Source: Hepsetus odoe
Taxonomy: Eukaryota; Chordata; Actinopteri; Characiformes; Hepsetidae
DNA: 64,000 bases
Assembly: GCA_017165825.1 (NCBI GenBank)
Contig: CM029366.1
Location: 26,949,862 to 27,013,861 of the forward strand
Reading direction: 5' to 3'
This document shows positions 10,543 through 20,958 of the stretch, piece after piece (within the stretch, counting starts at the first letter, position 1; each line of letters opens with the position of its first letter). The notes under the pieces were generated by a model. The model saw nothing but the letters and a program-made list of their open reading frames with translations, searched no databases and was not told the origin of the DNA. Both the position numbers and the translations under genes were made by a program.

Positions 10543-10743
10543 TCACCAGAGGAGTAATGGCCCCACTTTTTGGGTCTTGGTCTCTCCTGCTGCCTCTTCC
10601 CCATGTTTGTGGAGTTTTTCCTGGCCTCTGTTTCTCTTGACTTACCCAACTGGGGCTCAGACTCGGATTCTGTAAAGCTGCTTTGTGACAACAACAGTTG
10701 TAAAAAGTGCTTTATAAATAAAGTTGACTTTACTTGACTTGAC
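10543..10743 (+). mobile_element. Retroposon/LINE 3' end with (ACTTG)-type tail
   Basis: TTTTTCCTGGCC, then GGATTCTGTAAAGCTGCTTT and GTTGTAAAAAGTGCTTTATA, then AATAAAGTTGACTT with TTGACTTGAC repeats. This is a common fish retroposon 3' end; a minus-strand copy lies at 23196-23290. Confidence 0.65.
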
Positions 10744-11863
10744 ATACACACACACTGTATATCTGACTACGGAGTACAATGGATTATTTTAAGGAGTGGC
10801 ACCCTTTTTTTTCAACTAGAAATTTAGAGACGTATTACACGTAGTGATCTGCTTTGGGAAGAACATAGCTTCTCTTTAATACCTGACATTAACATCCATT
10901 TGAAATGTTTTCAAATTTTACTGAAAAATGCAGAATGAGATTTCAGATTCATTTGGAAACCTGTCAGAGTGTCTAGTAAACCTCTTTGGGATTTATTGTC
11001 CTCAAGTTAATTTCTCTTGTTTCTATAAAGACATCCAAATGAATAGACTTGTGGGTCTGCAGATGCTTCCAAAGCCAATCAGAGGCCTGAAGGCTCCCAG
11101 CTGCTTTCTGCCTCTCTAGGGATTTCAAACTGCCTCAAACCAATGTTTCATTGTGAAAATGGAATGTAAGTTGAAAGAAATAAACTGAATGTCCAGCCAG
11201 ATTTCAGGTCCTAGCTTTTTAGAAACCTGCAGCCCTGTACGCAGAATTGGACGTCTGACAAACAAGATCACCACATTTATTATATGATTTTAAAGCGTAT
11301 GTGACACTCTAATCTACACTGATTATTGAACACTTTTCTGACCTTAATGTGAGTCAGTGGATCAGTGGTTTATTTGCTAATATGAAATTTTATAGTGCTT
11401 TATAATGCTATAATATAGTATTACATTATTTTTTTATTCTTAAAGGTTTGCGTGTGTGTGTGTGTGTTTGTGTGGAGCTGTCAAGAACACGTACACAGTT
11501 TTATTGCTTAGCACAGCAAAAGGAAAATGGCAATGAACTTCTGATATTCCATGATATGGATTTTTTTTTGCAAACTGACATTTCCATAAGGACTTAGGGT
11601 AATGTTTCTAACTTTATTTGTAAAAAATACTCCTAATCCATTAGTTATTTAGGTTATATAGTAACTGTTCGTATGTTGATTCATCGTGAATTATTTGGTG
11701 GTGACTGGACAAGTTAATACCAGAATGTGAGTTTAAATATGTTGGTTTGATATCGATAAGGCCACATTTGATTGACTAATATTTTCAGGCACTTTTCAAA
11801 CATACTTCAGAAGCTGCATTTCACGCTCATATATAAATGCATGAGAGGTGAAAACATGTTGGG
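10744..11863. other. No gene seen
   Basis: About 1.1 kb of AT-rich sequence with a short TG run near 11451-11467 and no recognised exon or mobile element. Confidence 0.4.
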
Positions 11864-12640
11864 AACAAAGAATGCCGAATGGAAGTAGCTGATAATTTAT
11901 TATCATTCAACAAAAATGGTGAATGAACAAAAGAGAAACGGTCAAATCAATATTTGGTGTGACCACCATTGCCTTCAAAACCAACATCAATCTCTTCTAG
12001 GTACACTTGCACACAGTTTTTGAAGGAACTCGCTGGGTAGTTGTTCCAAACATCTTGGAGAACTGACCACAGATCTTCTGTGGATGTAGGCTTCCTCACA
12101 TCCTTCTGTCTCTTTATGTAATCCAGACTAAGTCAAATCATAAGTCAAATGCCACTTCTGACACTGAGGCATCGGTGGCCTAGTGGTTAGGGAGTTGCCC
12201 TCGATCGGAAGATCATGGGTTCGATCCTCCCAGTGGGTTGCCCTGAGGTACCCTTGAGCAAGGTACTGTTCCTGTCACTGCTCCTCGGTGCTTCTAGTTG
12301 CCCACTGCTGCATGGGTTAAATGCAGAGGTCCAATTTTGTTGTGGTTCATGTGCCAGACCTCACGACAAGGGTTGTCACTTACTCTTTTTACCACACACT
12401 GTCTTCATGTAATCCAGACACACTGGATGATGTTGAGATCAGGGCCTGTGGGGCCAGAAGAACTGATGCTGGTCTAGCGTGTTTAGTAACACCAGATATT
12501 GATTTGATTTATTTTTTCTTTTTTCGCCACTTTGCATTTTGTAAATTGATAAAAATAAACAATCATTATTTATATTTCTGAAAGCATTCTGTTTATAGCA
12601 TTTTTTCCACATCTGCCTAAAACTTTTGCACATTTGTATA
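11864..12640 (-). mobile_element. Non-autonomous Tc1-like deletion derivative split by a SINE
   Basis: Read on the minus strand: right-type terminus (TGCAAAAGTTTTAGGCAGAT), inverted repeat to CAGCATCAGTTCTTCT, then the same jump into GGCC...CCTGATCTCAACATC as in the 7216 copy. The C-terminal transposase remnant and other inverted repeat follow. The outermost 40 bp or so at 11864 is missing. A SINE-A insertion interrupts it between target duplications at 12116-12128 and 12407-12419. Confidence 0.9.
12129..12406 (+). mobile_element. SINE-A inserted in the Tc1 copy, with 13-bp target duplication
   Basis: ATGTAATCCAGAC occurs at 12116-12128 and again at 12407-12419, and removing the intervening DNA restores the Tc1 sequence. 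The SINE head (CATCGGTGGCCTAGTGG) starts only at about 12169. The first 38 bp after the duplication are not part of other SINE-A copies. Confidence 0.9.
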
Positions 12641-13170
12641 TGGGCATTAGAGATGGAAAACCTGAAACATGTTTGGAAAGTGCAATCAAGTGTGAAAGGA
12701 AGTCAAGATGGCTCATCATTATCAACCAACATGATACTGCTCACATTCTTTAATTGTTAGCTTGTCCAGTCACCCGCCCCAAATGAATCACGGTGGATCT
12801 TTAAAGTACTTTTTTCTTATATTATTTGCTCATCTACATATATTTTGCCTCTAACTTACTTCTGATAATGACACTAAAATAGATAAATATATAAAAGATA
12901 AGACGCTTTGAGTCAAATTATCGATTATATTAACAATGGAGTGATTTAGCCATCCTTTTAATAGAGATCTAGGTATGCATGAACATTGAAATTACATAAT
13001 AATCTGCTCTAAAACATACTCATTTTCATTTAATTCAGTTGTGACAGCCCTGTAGTGGGTGGCAGATCAGTCAATTATGACTATTTTTTTGGCCTATTCC
13101 TCCTGAAAGGTTCAAAAACATGAACAGAAACTGCTTTCTTTGGACAATAGCATGTGCTTGTATGTAACAT
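12641..13170. other. No gene seen
   Basis: AT-rich, apparently unique sequence. Confidence 0.4.
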
Positions 13171-13708
13171 CAAGTCAAGTCAAGTCAAGTCATAGGATTT
13201 TATTGTCATTTCTGTGCCATATACACAGTACACAGTGAAACTAAATAACGTTCCTCCAGGACCCTGGTGCAACACACAAGACAAGACACAACACAAGACA
13301 AGACAAGACACAAGACAACATAAGACACACACAACACGGGCAACAAGTGCAGATAAGACAGACATCACCAGACGGCACGACAGACAGCATTCATCCCTAT
13401 GAGGGCTGCAGTGTGGAAACAAGGCAGCCCAGGTAGATTATGTGTAGCAGTGTGGTGGAGCAGTGTTATTGAATGAAAGTGCAAGAGTGCAACATGACAT
13501 AAATAAATAAATGGGATGAAAAGTGGACTGGGTTTAGGGAGTCTGCTATTGGTGGATTCACAGTTCAAGAGTCTGATTGGGCCAGGGGAAGAACTATTTC
13601 CCCATCCCAAGTGGAGGTTCGTATGCCAAGTGGAACCTTTTCCCGACGGCAGGAGGAGAAGAGAGTGTGGATGGTGGGGAGGGATCATCCACAATGCTGG
13701 TTGCTTTA
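13171..13708 (-). mobile_element. 5'-truncated non-LTR retrotransposon (LINE) 3' end
   Basis: Minus strand. Remnants of the LINE C-terminal peptide (GKRF followed by MGK and FFP) precede a long 3' UTR that ends in AATAAAATCC and a (ACTTG)n tail at 13171-13190. The same structure, better preserved, is at 49418-50047. The element is 5' truncated near 13708. Confidence 0.8.
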
Positions 13709-13898
13709 TGATGAATAGGTAGAAAATGAAACATGAAAACATGTTGTAAGTCTCTCTAGTGATTTTAGAATTATAACTAAATAATATATACATCCTAAAA
13801 CAGCACAGATTACTGGACCTCATTATTTCAGGTACAGAAGAAACACACAGAGCCCAGAGCAGTGGATCAAGAATATAAAAGCAGGCCAGGCCTGTGAC

Positions 13899-14134
13899 AG
13901 TGAAAGTGAAAGTGACTATTTGCCATTATGAAACAGCACAGTACACTGTGAACCACAATGCTTTTAACCCTTACACACTGTACAGCAGTGGGCAGCCATA
14001 TCCAGCACCCAGGGAGCAGTGTTGGGGACAGTATCTAGCTAAAGGTACCTCAGGGCAACCTAGTGGTCTGGGTTTCGTCCCCCATGAGCTTCCGATCCTG
14101 GGGCCTAGTCCCTAAACCTCTAGACCAATGCTGC
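13899..14134 (-). mobile_element. SINE-A, near full length
   Basis: Tail AGTGAAAGTGAAAGTGACTA, core with CAGGGAGCAGTGTTGGGGAC, and head CTCTAGACCAATGCTGCCC (plus-strand reading). Confidence 0.88.
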
Positions 14135-14149
14135 CCCTCTGGAACCAGG

Positions 14150-14545
14150 TTCTTTGCCATTCTTTGACCAGCATGAATAAATCACTGCCCAAGATTAACG
14201 TTTGCAAGGCTACATACCTTGGGGAGACTTTCCAGAGCAGCTCAAGGACATGCTGGGAAATCTTCCACTCATCTTACCTACTCAGATCAGATCTTCCCCA
14301 CATGCTTCAAAGCCACCACCCTCATGCCTGTGGCAAAGAGTTCACCCACATCCTGCTTTAATGACTACTCCCATTCTGCCTCTTCTGTCCTTCATTTAGC
14401 CCTTACTCTCACTGCACACAAAAGTCTTTTATGTGAGAATTCTGTTTATGGATTTCACTACCATCATCCCTCAGCAGCTGGTAAAGAAACTGGACCTGTT
14501 GGGTCTGGAACCCATTTTGTAATTGGACATGGAAGACAATAGTTT
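14150..14545 (+). pseudogene. LINE reverse-transcriptase relic
   Basis: Broken frames give MNKSLPKINVCKA, then CFKATTLMPVAKSS with CFNDY, then VRILFMDF and TIIPQQLVKKLDLLGL. These match consecutive RT blocks of fish non-LTR elements, including the block around the first catalytic Asp, with the expected AFN segment deleted. The open frames at 14202-14542 are remnants of this, not a host gene. Confidence 0.75.
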
Positions 14546-14559
14546 TAACACTGGCAGCT

Positions 14560-15143
14560 ACAGCCATAGCCAAAAGTTCTGAGAATAACATAAGTATAGA
14601 TATTTACAAAATTTTGCCTCAGTTTTTATCATGGCAGTTTGCATGAACTCCAGAATGTTATGAAGAGTGAAAAAATAAATTGCAATTATTCTACTACATA
14701 GCGTAAACATAGTAAGATTGCACCTAAATCAAATTTATTGGCTCATCAAGAACTTCAAGGAGAGAAGTTTAATTGTTGAGGCTTCAGTGAAAGTCCAGCA
14801 AATGCCAGGAGCATCTCCTAAAGTTGATTCAGGAAAAAGATTATCTGGGGAAGAAGAAGGTGAGTGCTACCATCCACTCCTGTGTCTTGCTAACAGTAAA
14901 GCATCCTGAGACCATTCATGTGTGGGAGCTCTGGCTCACTCACAATTGATGAACAACACAGCCATGAATAAAGAATGTTACCAAAACATCCTCTGAGAGC
15001 AACTTCTCCAACCATCCAAGAACAGTTTGGTGAAGAACAACAGCAGAATGGTGCTCTGTGCCATAAGGCAAAAGTGATAACTAAGTGGCTCAGGGAACTA
15101 AACATCAAAATTGTACCAGGAAGCTTCCCAGACCTCCCCAGAA
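14560..15143 (+). pseudogene. Tc1-like transposon relic (second family)
   Basis: It starts with terminal-repeat-like CAGCCATAGCCAAAAGTTCT and GAGAATAACA. The N-terminal transposase part follows (ATCAAGAACTTCAAGGAGAG, AAAGTCCAGCAA), then a large internal deletion. The C-terminal part resumes (AAAGCATCCTGAGACCATTC, CATCCTCTGAGAGCAACTTC, CATAAGGCAAAAGTGATAAC). It lies inside the LINE whose parts are at 14150-14545 and 15540-15960. Confidence 0.85.
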
Positions 15144-15156
15144 GTTGACTGACAAC

Positions 15157-15373
15157 ATGAAAGTAACAAACCTTGTCATTGTGAAATGCAGTGCAGCACA
15201 ACACAACAAAATTCAACCTCTGTGTTTGCCAGAGGTTGAAAGCTGCCCCCTGCTGCACGTGGTAGCACGTAGCAGTGAAGGGACGTGGTCTTGCTCGGCG
15301 GTAACCTACTTGCACCCCTGAGGGAATCTAACCCACACCTTTCTGACTCAACACGCTCTAACTACTCAGGCTA
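15157..15373 (-). mobile_element. SINE-A, diverged
   Basis: AACCTTGTCATTGTGAAATG tail end, CTGCCCCCTGCTGCACG core, and a decayed head (CTCTAACTACTCAGGC) on the right. It sits just downstream of the Tc1 relic. Confidence 0.75.
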
Positions 15374-15539
15374 ATTCATTATGTTTTCTGGTGGGGGAAT
15401 TCCAGATGTCTTGAATTAGTGGTCTGCAAATACAAAGAACACTGCAAATACTGACTCTTTCACAAACTTAATGAAATTGTCAAAAGGCTTTTAAACTTAT
15501 GAAATAAAAACTGAATTATACTTCAGTTACCATAGAAAC

Positions 15540-15960
15540 ATCTGACAAAAAGATCCAAAAACACTGAAGCAGCAAATTTGTGTGTGCTTAAATGTAGGGA
15601 AAACAAAGCAGATTGCTATTGACATCCACAGAGCACATACCCAACACTCACACTGGCCACCAATCATACTTCTTGGAGGTACAGATCGCGCAGCACAAGA
15701 CCAATGTGAACAATGGTTGCCCTCATTTACCGCCTGCTTAGCCAGCAACCGGCATTGCAAATGATCCCTCCCATCCCACACAGCCTGTTGAGTTTTCTGT
15801 CATCTGGGAAAAGATACACCAGCATTTTATGTCTGATTGAACAGAGGCATCTTCATCCATCATCCATGTCGCACACATATCACAATACATCTGTACATCA
15901 CACACACCTACATCCAGCACCAGACACTTGCAATGTAAAACACCATTCCAAAATTGCTGT
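15540..15960 (+). pseudogene. LINE C-terminal and 3' UTR relic
   Basis: One frame reads CLNVGKTKQIAIDIHRA, which matches the LNVxKTKE block downstream of the RT catalytic site in fish LINEs. Shortly after, GATCCCTCCCATCCCACACA corresponds to the conserved DPSHP segment near the C-terminus. It is probably the downstream part of the element at 14150-14545, separated by later insertions. Confidence 0.65.
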
Positions 15961-16783
15961 TTACTCACGGATATCAAAATCTACAATTTTTATACTTTTT
16001 TTTGCTATGTTCATCAATATAAATTTTTATTGTCGGTTCCTTTGTTTTTCTTTTGCAGCAATTGCACCCTTCATAATGTCTCATGTTTTGTAATAACTTT
16101 ATTTTGGTGTTTCTCCCATTCTTTGCAGAATCAAACTTGACAGGTTAGATGGGTCCATTGTTCACAGCCCTTTTCATGTTTCTCCATGTTTCTCCCTTGT
16201 TTCTCCAGAGACACTTCTCCAGAGGGTTCATGTCCTCACTCAAGGTCACTCCTGGACTTTTACAGAGTTTTCCTTTGGAGGAAGGACAAAACCCCTCATA
16301 TACAAGACCAAGTTGTTTACAACAATTCATACCAATTTCTGCAGAAGCAAGCAGAGCACTGTGGGATATTAGACTAGACTAAGTTACTTCAATGCGTGAT
16401 TCAGTGTCAGTAAATCAAACAGTATTGATCTCCACACAGTTAAGAGAAAGGCTGAGCAGTAAAGCTGAGAGATGTTACGTTACTTTTGAGTGTTAATGTT
16501 TTGTAAGTCTCAAATGTAGAATCATTTTAGAATTAGAAATTCTGTTTCTTTGATGGAGCCATGAAAAATATGCAGATACCAGAGTCTGGTATGTGCGCTC
16601 AGCCATTGTAACAGGATTGGTATGAAGAGATGAAGAGGATTTTTCAGGAAATGATGGAACACCTCATGCAGACACTCAGACCTGCTGCCATGACTTTATC
16701 CCAAAGATAAATAGAAAGATTAGAGGCAATTTCTTCTTCAAATATTCAGTCATACCTCTACCCCTTACAACTACATTGCACAC
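15961..16783. other. No gene seen
   Basis: Pyrimidine-rich start (possibly LINE 3' UTR), then imperfect TTTCTCC repeats near 16170-16220. Overlapping 60-77 codon ORFs on both strands at 16145-16382 are unconvincing. Confidence 0.4.
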
Positions 16784-16852
16784 AAAAGCAATTTAATGAA
16801 AAAAACAGAATGTGGATTAATATAAATTAATGGTTACCAAAAAAATGTTCTA

Positions 16853-16890
<38 letters not shown>

Positions 16891-16959
16891 TAGACCATTT
16901 TTTTGGTAACCATTAATTTATATTAATCCACAATCTGTTTTTTTCATTAAATTGCTTTT
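16784..16959. repeat. 176-bp near-perfect palindrome with (TA)n centre
   Basis: The left arm from 16784 and the right arm ending at 16959 are reverse complements over about 75 bp, with two mismatches seen outside the TA core (CAGAATG against CAGATTG, GTTCT against GGTCT). The centre is a TA run at about 16857-16888. A palindromic MITE or snap-back duplication could explain it. Confidence 0.92.
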
Positions 16960-18064
16960 ATTATATAGGGTAAATATAGTGCCGAATATAGTAAATATAC
17001 TAAATATTTTGTCACACAATGGTGTTCAGTTTGCACATCATAAAAATGACTTCTTGTTCTCTCAGTGGTTAACAGTCCAGAGCTTGCTGATCTACAACAC
17101 ACATAATGTTCTTTATTTTTCAAGTATTTTTCATGCGCTTAAATGCAGCTTAAAGTGCTTTAAATTTTGCGACAAGTATTTTATGTATTAATTTATTTTT
17201 TGAAAATGGGAAAATAATATATGTATTATCATAATTATATTTATTTTAATAAATAAAAAATAAGGAAAGTAAAAACTTGTGAAAATTCATCTAAAATGGT
17301 CCGAATGTGATTAAAGTGAAAGAAAAAAGCAAAAAAAGCATATAAAATATATATATAAAACAGAGATAATAAAAAATGGAAGCAACATTTAAAGAAAGCT
17401 CTTTTTAATAAGATTTCTTTTTAGCTAATGGTCATTTCCAAAATAATATTTGTTGTTATAGTGTTATTCTGGATCATAAAAACATGATTATGCTTAATTT
17501 CAGGACTTCAGGACTTTCAGGAATTTAGAGTAAAGCAGTGTTTGTTGATCTTAAGACTTTATTAGGAGTGTATTCCATCAGTCATTCTGTAATGTATGAA
17601 GGTGCCATGGACCTGCTGAGACCGGCAAGTGTTCTCTCCATTACAGAAGACCGGTGACCAGAGAAAGCCTGTGCTGTAACAGTAGTAGTAACATCAAGAG
17701 TCCTAATACACTGGTTGCTTGCTTCTGTGAGGGATGTGTCTCACTGAAAAGATATGTATGAGAAAGGTCAAGTATGACGTGAGATTACACATCATTGCGT
17801 GAGTCTCAGAATGTGAGCCAGCTTTTCTTTGTGGTGAGAGAGTATGGATTGAGTGCACATGTAGTTTAAACTCACATGTGAATTAATTTGATCAAAGGTG
17901 AAGGCCTTATATAATATGCAATGTCGTTATTAAGCTAACTTTTCACTAACAGGTCATCATACTCAACAATGACACTTTTCACTTGGACTACCTACTGTGA
18001 AATACCTATAACTGCAAAATATTCCAGGCTTCCAGTCAAACCTGCTAGTTACAGAGAGAAAAAG
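16960..18064. other. No gene seen
   Basis: Very AT-rich to about 17500, then more balanced. No exon or mobile element recognised. Confidence 0.4.
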
Positions 18065-18190
18065 CCAGGCGCTGATTAGAATCTGCCAGTAATTTAGTGA
18101 AAAATGCCAGTGGCTTAGTTAAACATGACAGACGCTGAGTGATATATACCAGTAGTTGAGTTTAGTTTGCCAAGGACTAAGAGGAATATC
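18065..18190. repeat. 21-bp degenerate tandem array, six units
   Basis: Units start at 18065, 18086, 18107, 18128, 18149 and 18170 with a CCAG(T/G)xxxT(T/G)AGT pattern, spaced by exactly 21 bp. Both strands contain stops, so it is not an intact seven-residue coding repeat. Confidence 0.75.
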
Positions 18191-19505
18191 CATTTGTAAA
18201 CTGTACATGGACATCAATTGAAAACTATTCAACGCAATACGCATTAAGCTAGAAAAAAACAACAAGGGAATGAAAGAATGTGCACACCAAGTTAATTGCC
18301 ACAAAAACGCTGCAACAAAATTTCCATTTAAAAATCTGAATCTTTGCAACATGTAGCATGCAAAGTCCAGACCCTGCCAATATCTTAACATTCCCAACGA
18401 TCTGGATTCCCATATCCAGCAGTGATTGCATATTTTGTTTTGGTATATTTTGTTTAACACACCGAATCTTGAGAGCTATAATGATATGCTGGTAAATATT
18501 TTTAGCGCCTGCTTGAAACATGTGTCTCCATTTCATGACTATATCTATGATCTGTTTCTGTTTTTACCGCACAAAAATCTCCTCTTCTGACCCATGTGCC
18601 AGCTTTGTTCATTGCCCACGGTCATAGTGTGTCCCACTTTACTGATAAAAAGAGTCTCGTACATCAGGTTCAGAGAGTTCACCTCACAAACTTGCCCCTT
18701 CCGTGAACAGCACATGCTTTAGTATCTAAGGTGTATGTTTGAAATCCTGCATTGTTGTTTTTAAACCACACCTTTTCCATGGTTTGCTAGAACAACATCC
18801 TTCAAAGGAGGCTGATAGTGGCAAATATCCAGTATTCAATAAAATATTCAAGGCAGCTCCCAGACTAATACGCTGAAGGAAGAAAGCCAAAATCTAAATG
18901 TTACAATGTCTTTAATAATGCTTTGTTAATTAATAAATGGATTTACAGATCACTTGATATGGAAAACAGAAGAGAGAATTCTAAACTGCTAAAATTTCAT
19001 CTGAGAGAAAGATACTGCTTAAGAAAGCAGCAGGAGCCTCTTATGGATACTGCTGAGTTAGCCCACATTTCAGGCTAGTTTATGTGGTTTAATGTTACCA
19101 TTTGTTGCCCAGGCAACAGCTTCATGAGTTTGCACAGGGAAGGAAACAGTGTGGCTTATGAGCAGGCATTAGTATTTGTGGTGCTATAATGACTCCACAA
19201 CAGTGAACTGTCATCTGGTCGCCTCCTGCACTGTAATCTGTTTAAGAGTCATTAAGCTATGTTCTTCAGCTTAGGGACATGAGCTCAGGTAATGTGACCT
19301 TTCGATAATGTGCTCTGTTTTGTCCTGAAAGGACTGTAGCCTGTTGGGGACCATCATTCAGAATCTACAATGTCGTCATTGTTGTGACATTTGGAAGTTG
19401 GGTCTGATGTCTGGCAACCTGAAAAGTGTGGCTTTGTCTGGTCTGCTACATCCTTTGAGAAATATATTTATACATCTTTTTAAAAGAATAAGAATTCATG
19501 TTTAA
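18191..19505. other. No gene seen
   Basis: About 1.3 kb without recognised repeats. A 113-codon minus-strand ORF (18119-18460) overlaps the 21-bp array and has no known motif. Confidence 0.4.
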
Positions 19506-19607
19506 GTGCATGGGTTAAATGCAGAGGTCCAATTTCATTGTGGTTCACTGTGTGCTGCGCTGTGACCTCGCAATGATGAGGGTTGTCACTTTCACTTTCA
19601 CTTCACT
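19506..19607 (+). mobile_element. SINE-A, 3' fragment
   Basis: GCATGGGTTAAATGCAGAGG through TTGTCACTTTCACTTTCAC; only the 3' third is present. Confidence 0.85.
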
Positions 19608-20958
19608 TTAAATAATAATTTGGCTTCTACAGATACTTTGCATTGAAAAAGTGTTCTTGCCTGCTTTACTTTTTGGCATGAACACTTTTTAAAAATAACG
19701 TTAGTCCGTTGATATGTGAGCTTCAAAATTTTGCATCTTGACACTTTCCCTCTAGTTAGCAACAGAACAGTAACCCTCTATTATTAGAGATTATTAGGTG
19801 TTGGAGGATATTTGTGCTTGGGTCATAGGGTTTTGTGTTCTTTTCCAAATGCAGTAAGATGTCTACAGTAATATATCACAGCCAGGGGTTGGAAATTCCT
19901 CAAACTATAAAAGAACCTGAATGGGCATTTGTCAGATTACAGGTTACAAGATGGTCTTATCCAATAATGATTCACTGTTTCACATTCTGACAACATTGTG
20001 TGCCAATAGTGTCTGTATAGTAGGTGTGTCTAACGATGTAGCAGAGCATCTACCCATCCTTCATCTCTTTTCCTTCACGCTTACTGTTGATCTTCTTAGA
20101 ATCTTTACAAGAATGACGCAACCACATAAAATTATTGACAACACATTCATTTGGTCGATACAGTAGAATCGGTTTTGTTACTTCATTCAGATTTAGCTAG
20201 TTTGTTTTGTTTTTGCAATTAATTATTATACATATATATATATTTTTTTTTTATAAAATCTGGTCCAGTCTCCAATTAGCAAACTAAAAGAGACAACAGC
20301 AGCAAATAAAGACACTGCTGTGTACTCAAGCAACTGAAGGGTTAAAGAGCAGATAGGCAGCACCGTTGGTACAGTAACCTGTGATGCACCACACTGAGAA
20401 ATATCCTCTAAACTGTTGACATTCTCACAACCACAGTGCAAGTACTTACAGGTTCCTTCTCCCAGAAAAGTTAGGATTGGTTTGGTCTTTCAAAACAGGG
20501 ATTCCATTTCAGGAGTATATGTTTACTTGTATGCAAGACTCGTTTTAGTCGGAATAAGTATGGATGGTAAGTTACTTTAGTAAAGTTTTGTTTTATTGAA
20601 AGAAATCCCCTTTTTAAGTCATTTAAAGCTTGAATTCGAAAAGGGCTTGAGTTTTGTCAACTCACTCTGTTCTGAATGAGTACAGGTCACCTTTTAACTC
20701 GTTCTTGACTCAGTCTTGACCAGTCATAGTTTTTAACTAGTTTTGGCTTGGCTTGTTTTAGTTTTTAGTTTTTTTAGACAAAAAAAATTGACAACAGCTG
20801 CATTTTTTTAAAACCATGGTGGAGAGCTAGATGCATGAAATGATACATGCGTTATGTGGTATATGTTTTATTCAGTTCTAAATAAAACTTAAAAGATGCC
20901 TGTAGGTTCACAGGCATTTTGGATAGTATTTGGAAAGGAAATAAAATTACAATTAATA
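19608..20958. other. No gene seen
   Basis: AT-rich, apparently unique DNA. Short TA and T runs occur near 20229-20255. Confidence 0.4.

Noticed and set aside
10319..10640. ORFs beside the (CA)n run as a coding exon
   Set aside because: Frames depend on the dinucleotide repeat and on a retroposon 3' end.
13365..13823. 152-codon minus-strand ORF
   Set aside because: It starts in unique DNA and runs mainly through the 3' UTR of a truncated LINE.
14890..15315. 141-codon minus-strand ORF
   Set aside because: It is antisense to a Tc1 relic and a SINE, so it has no independent support.
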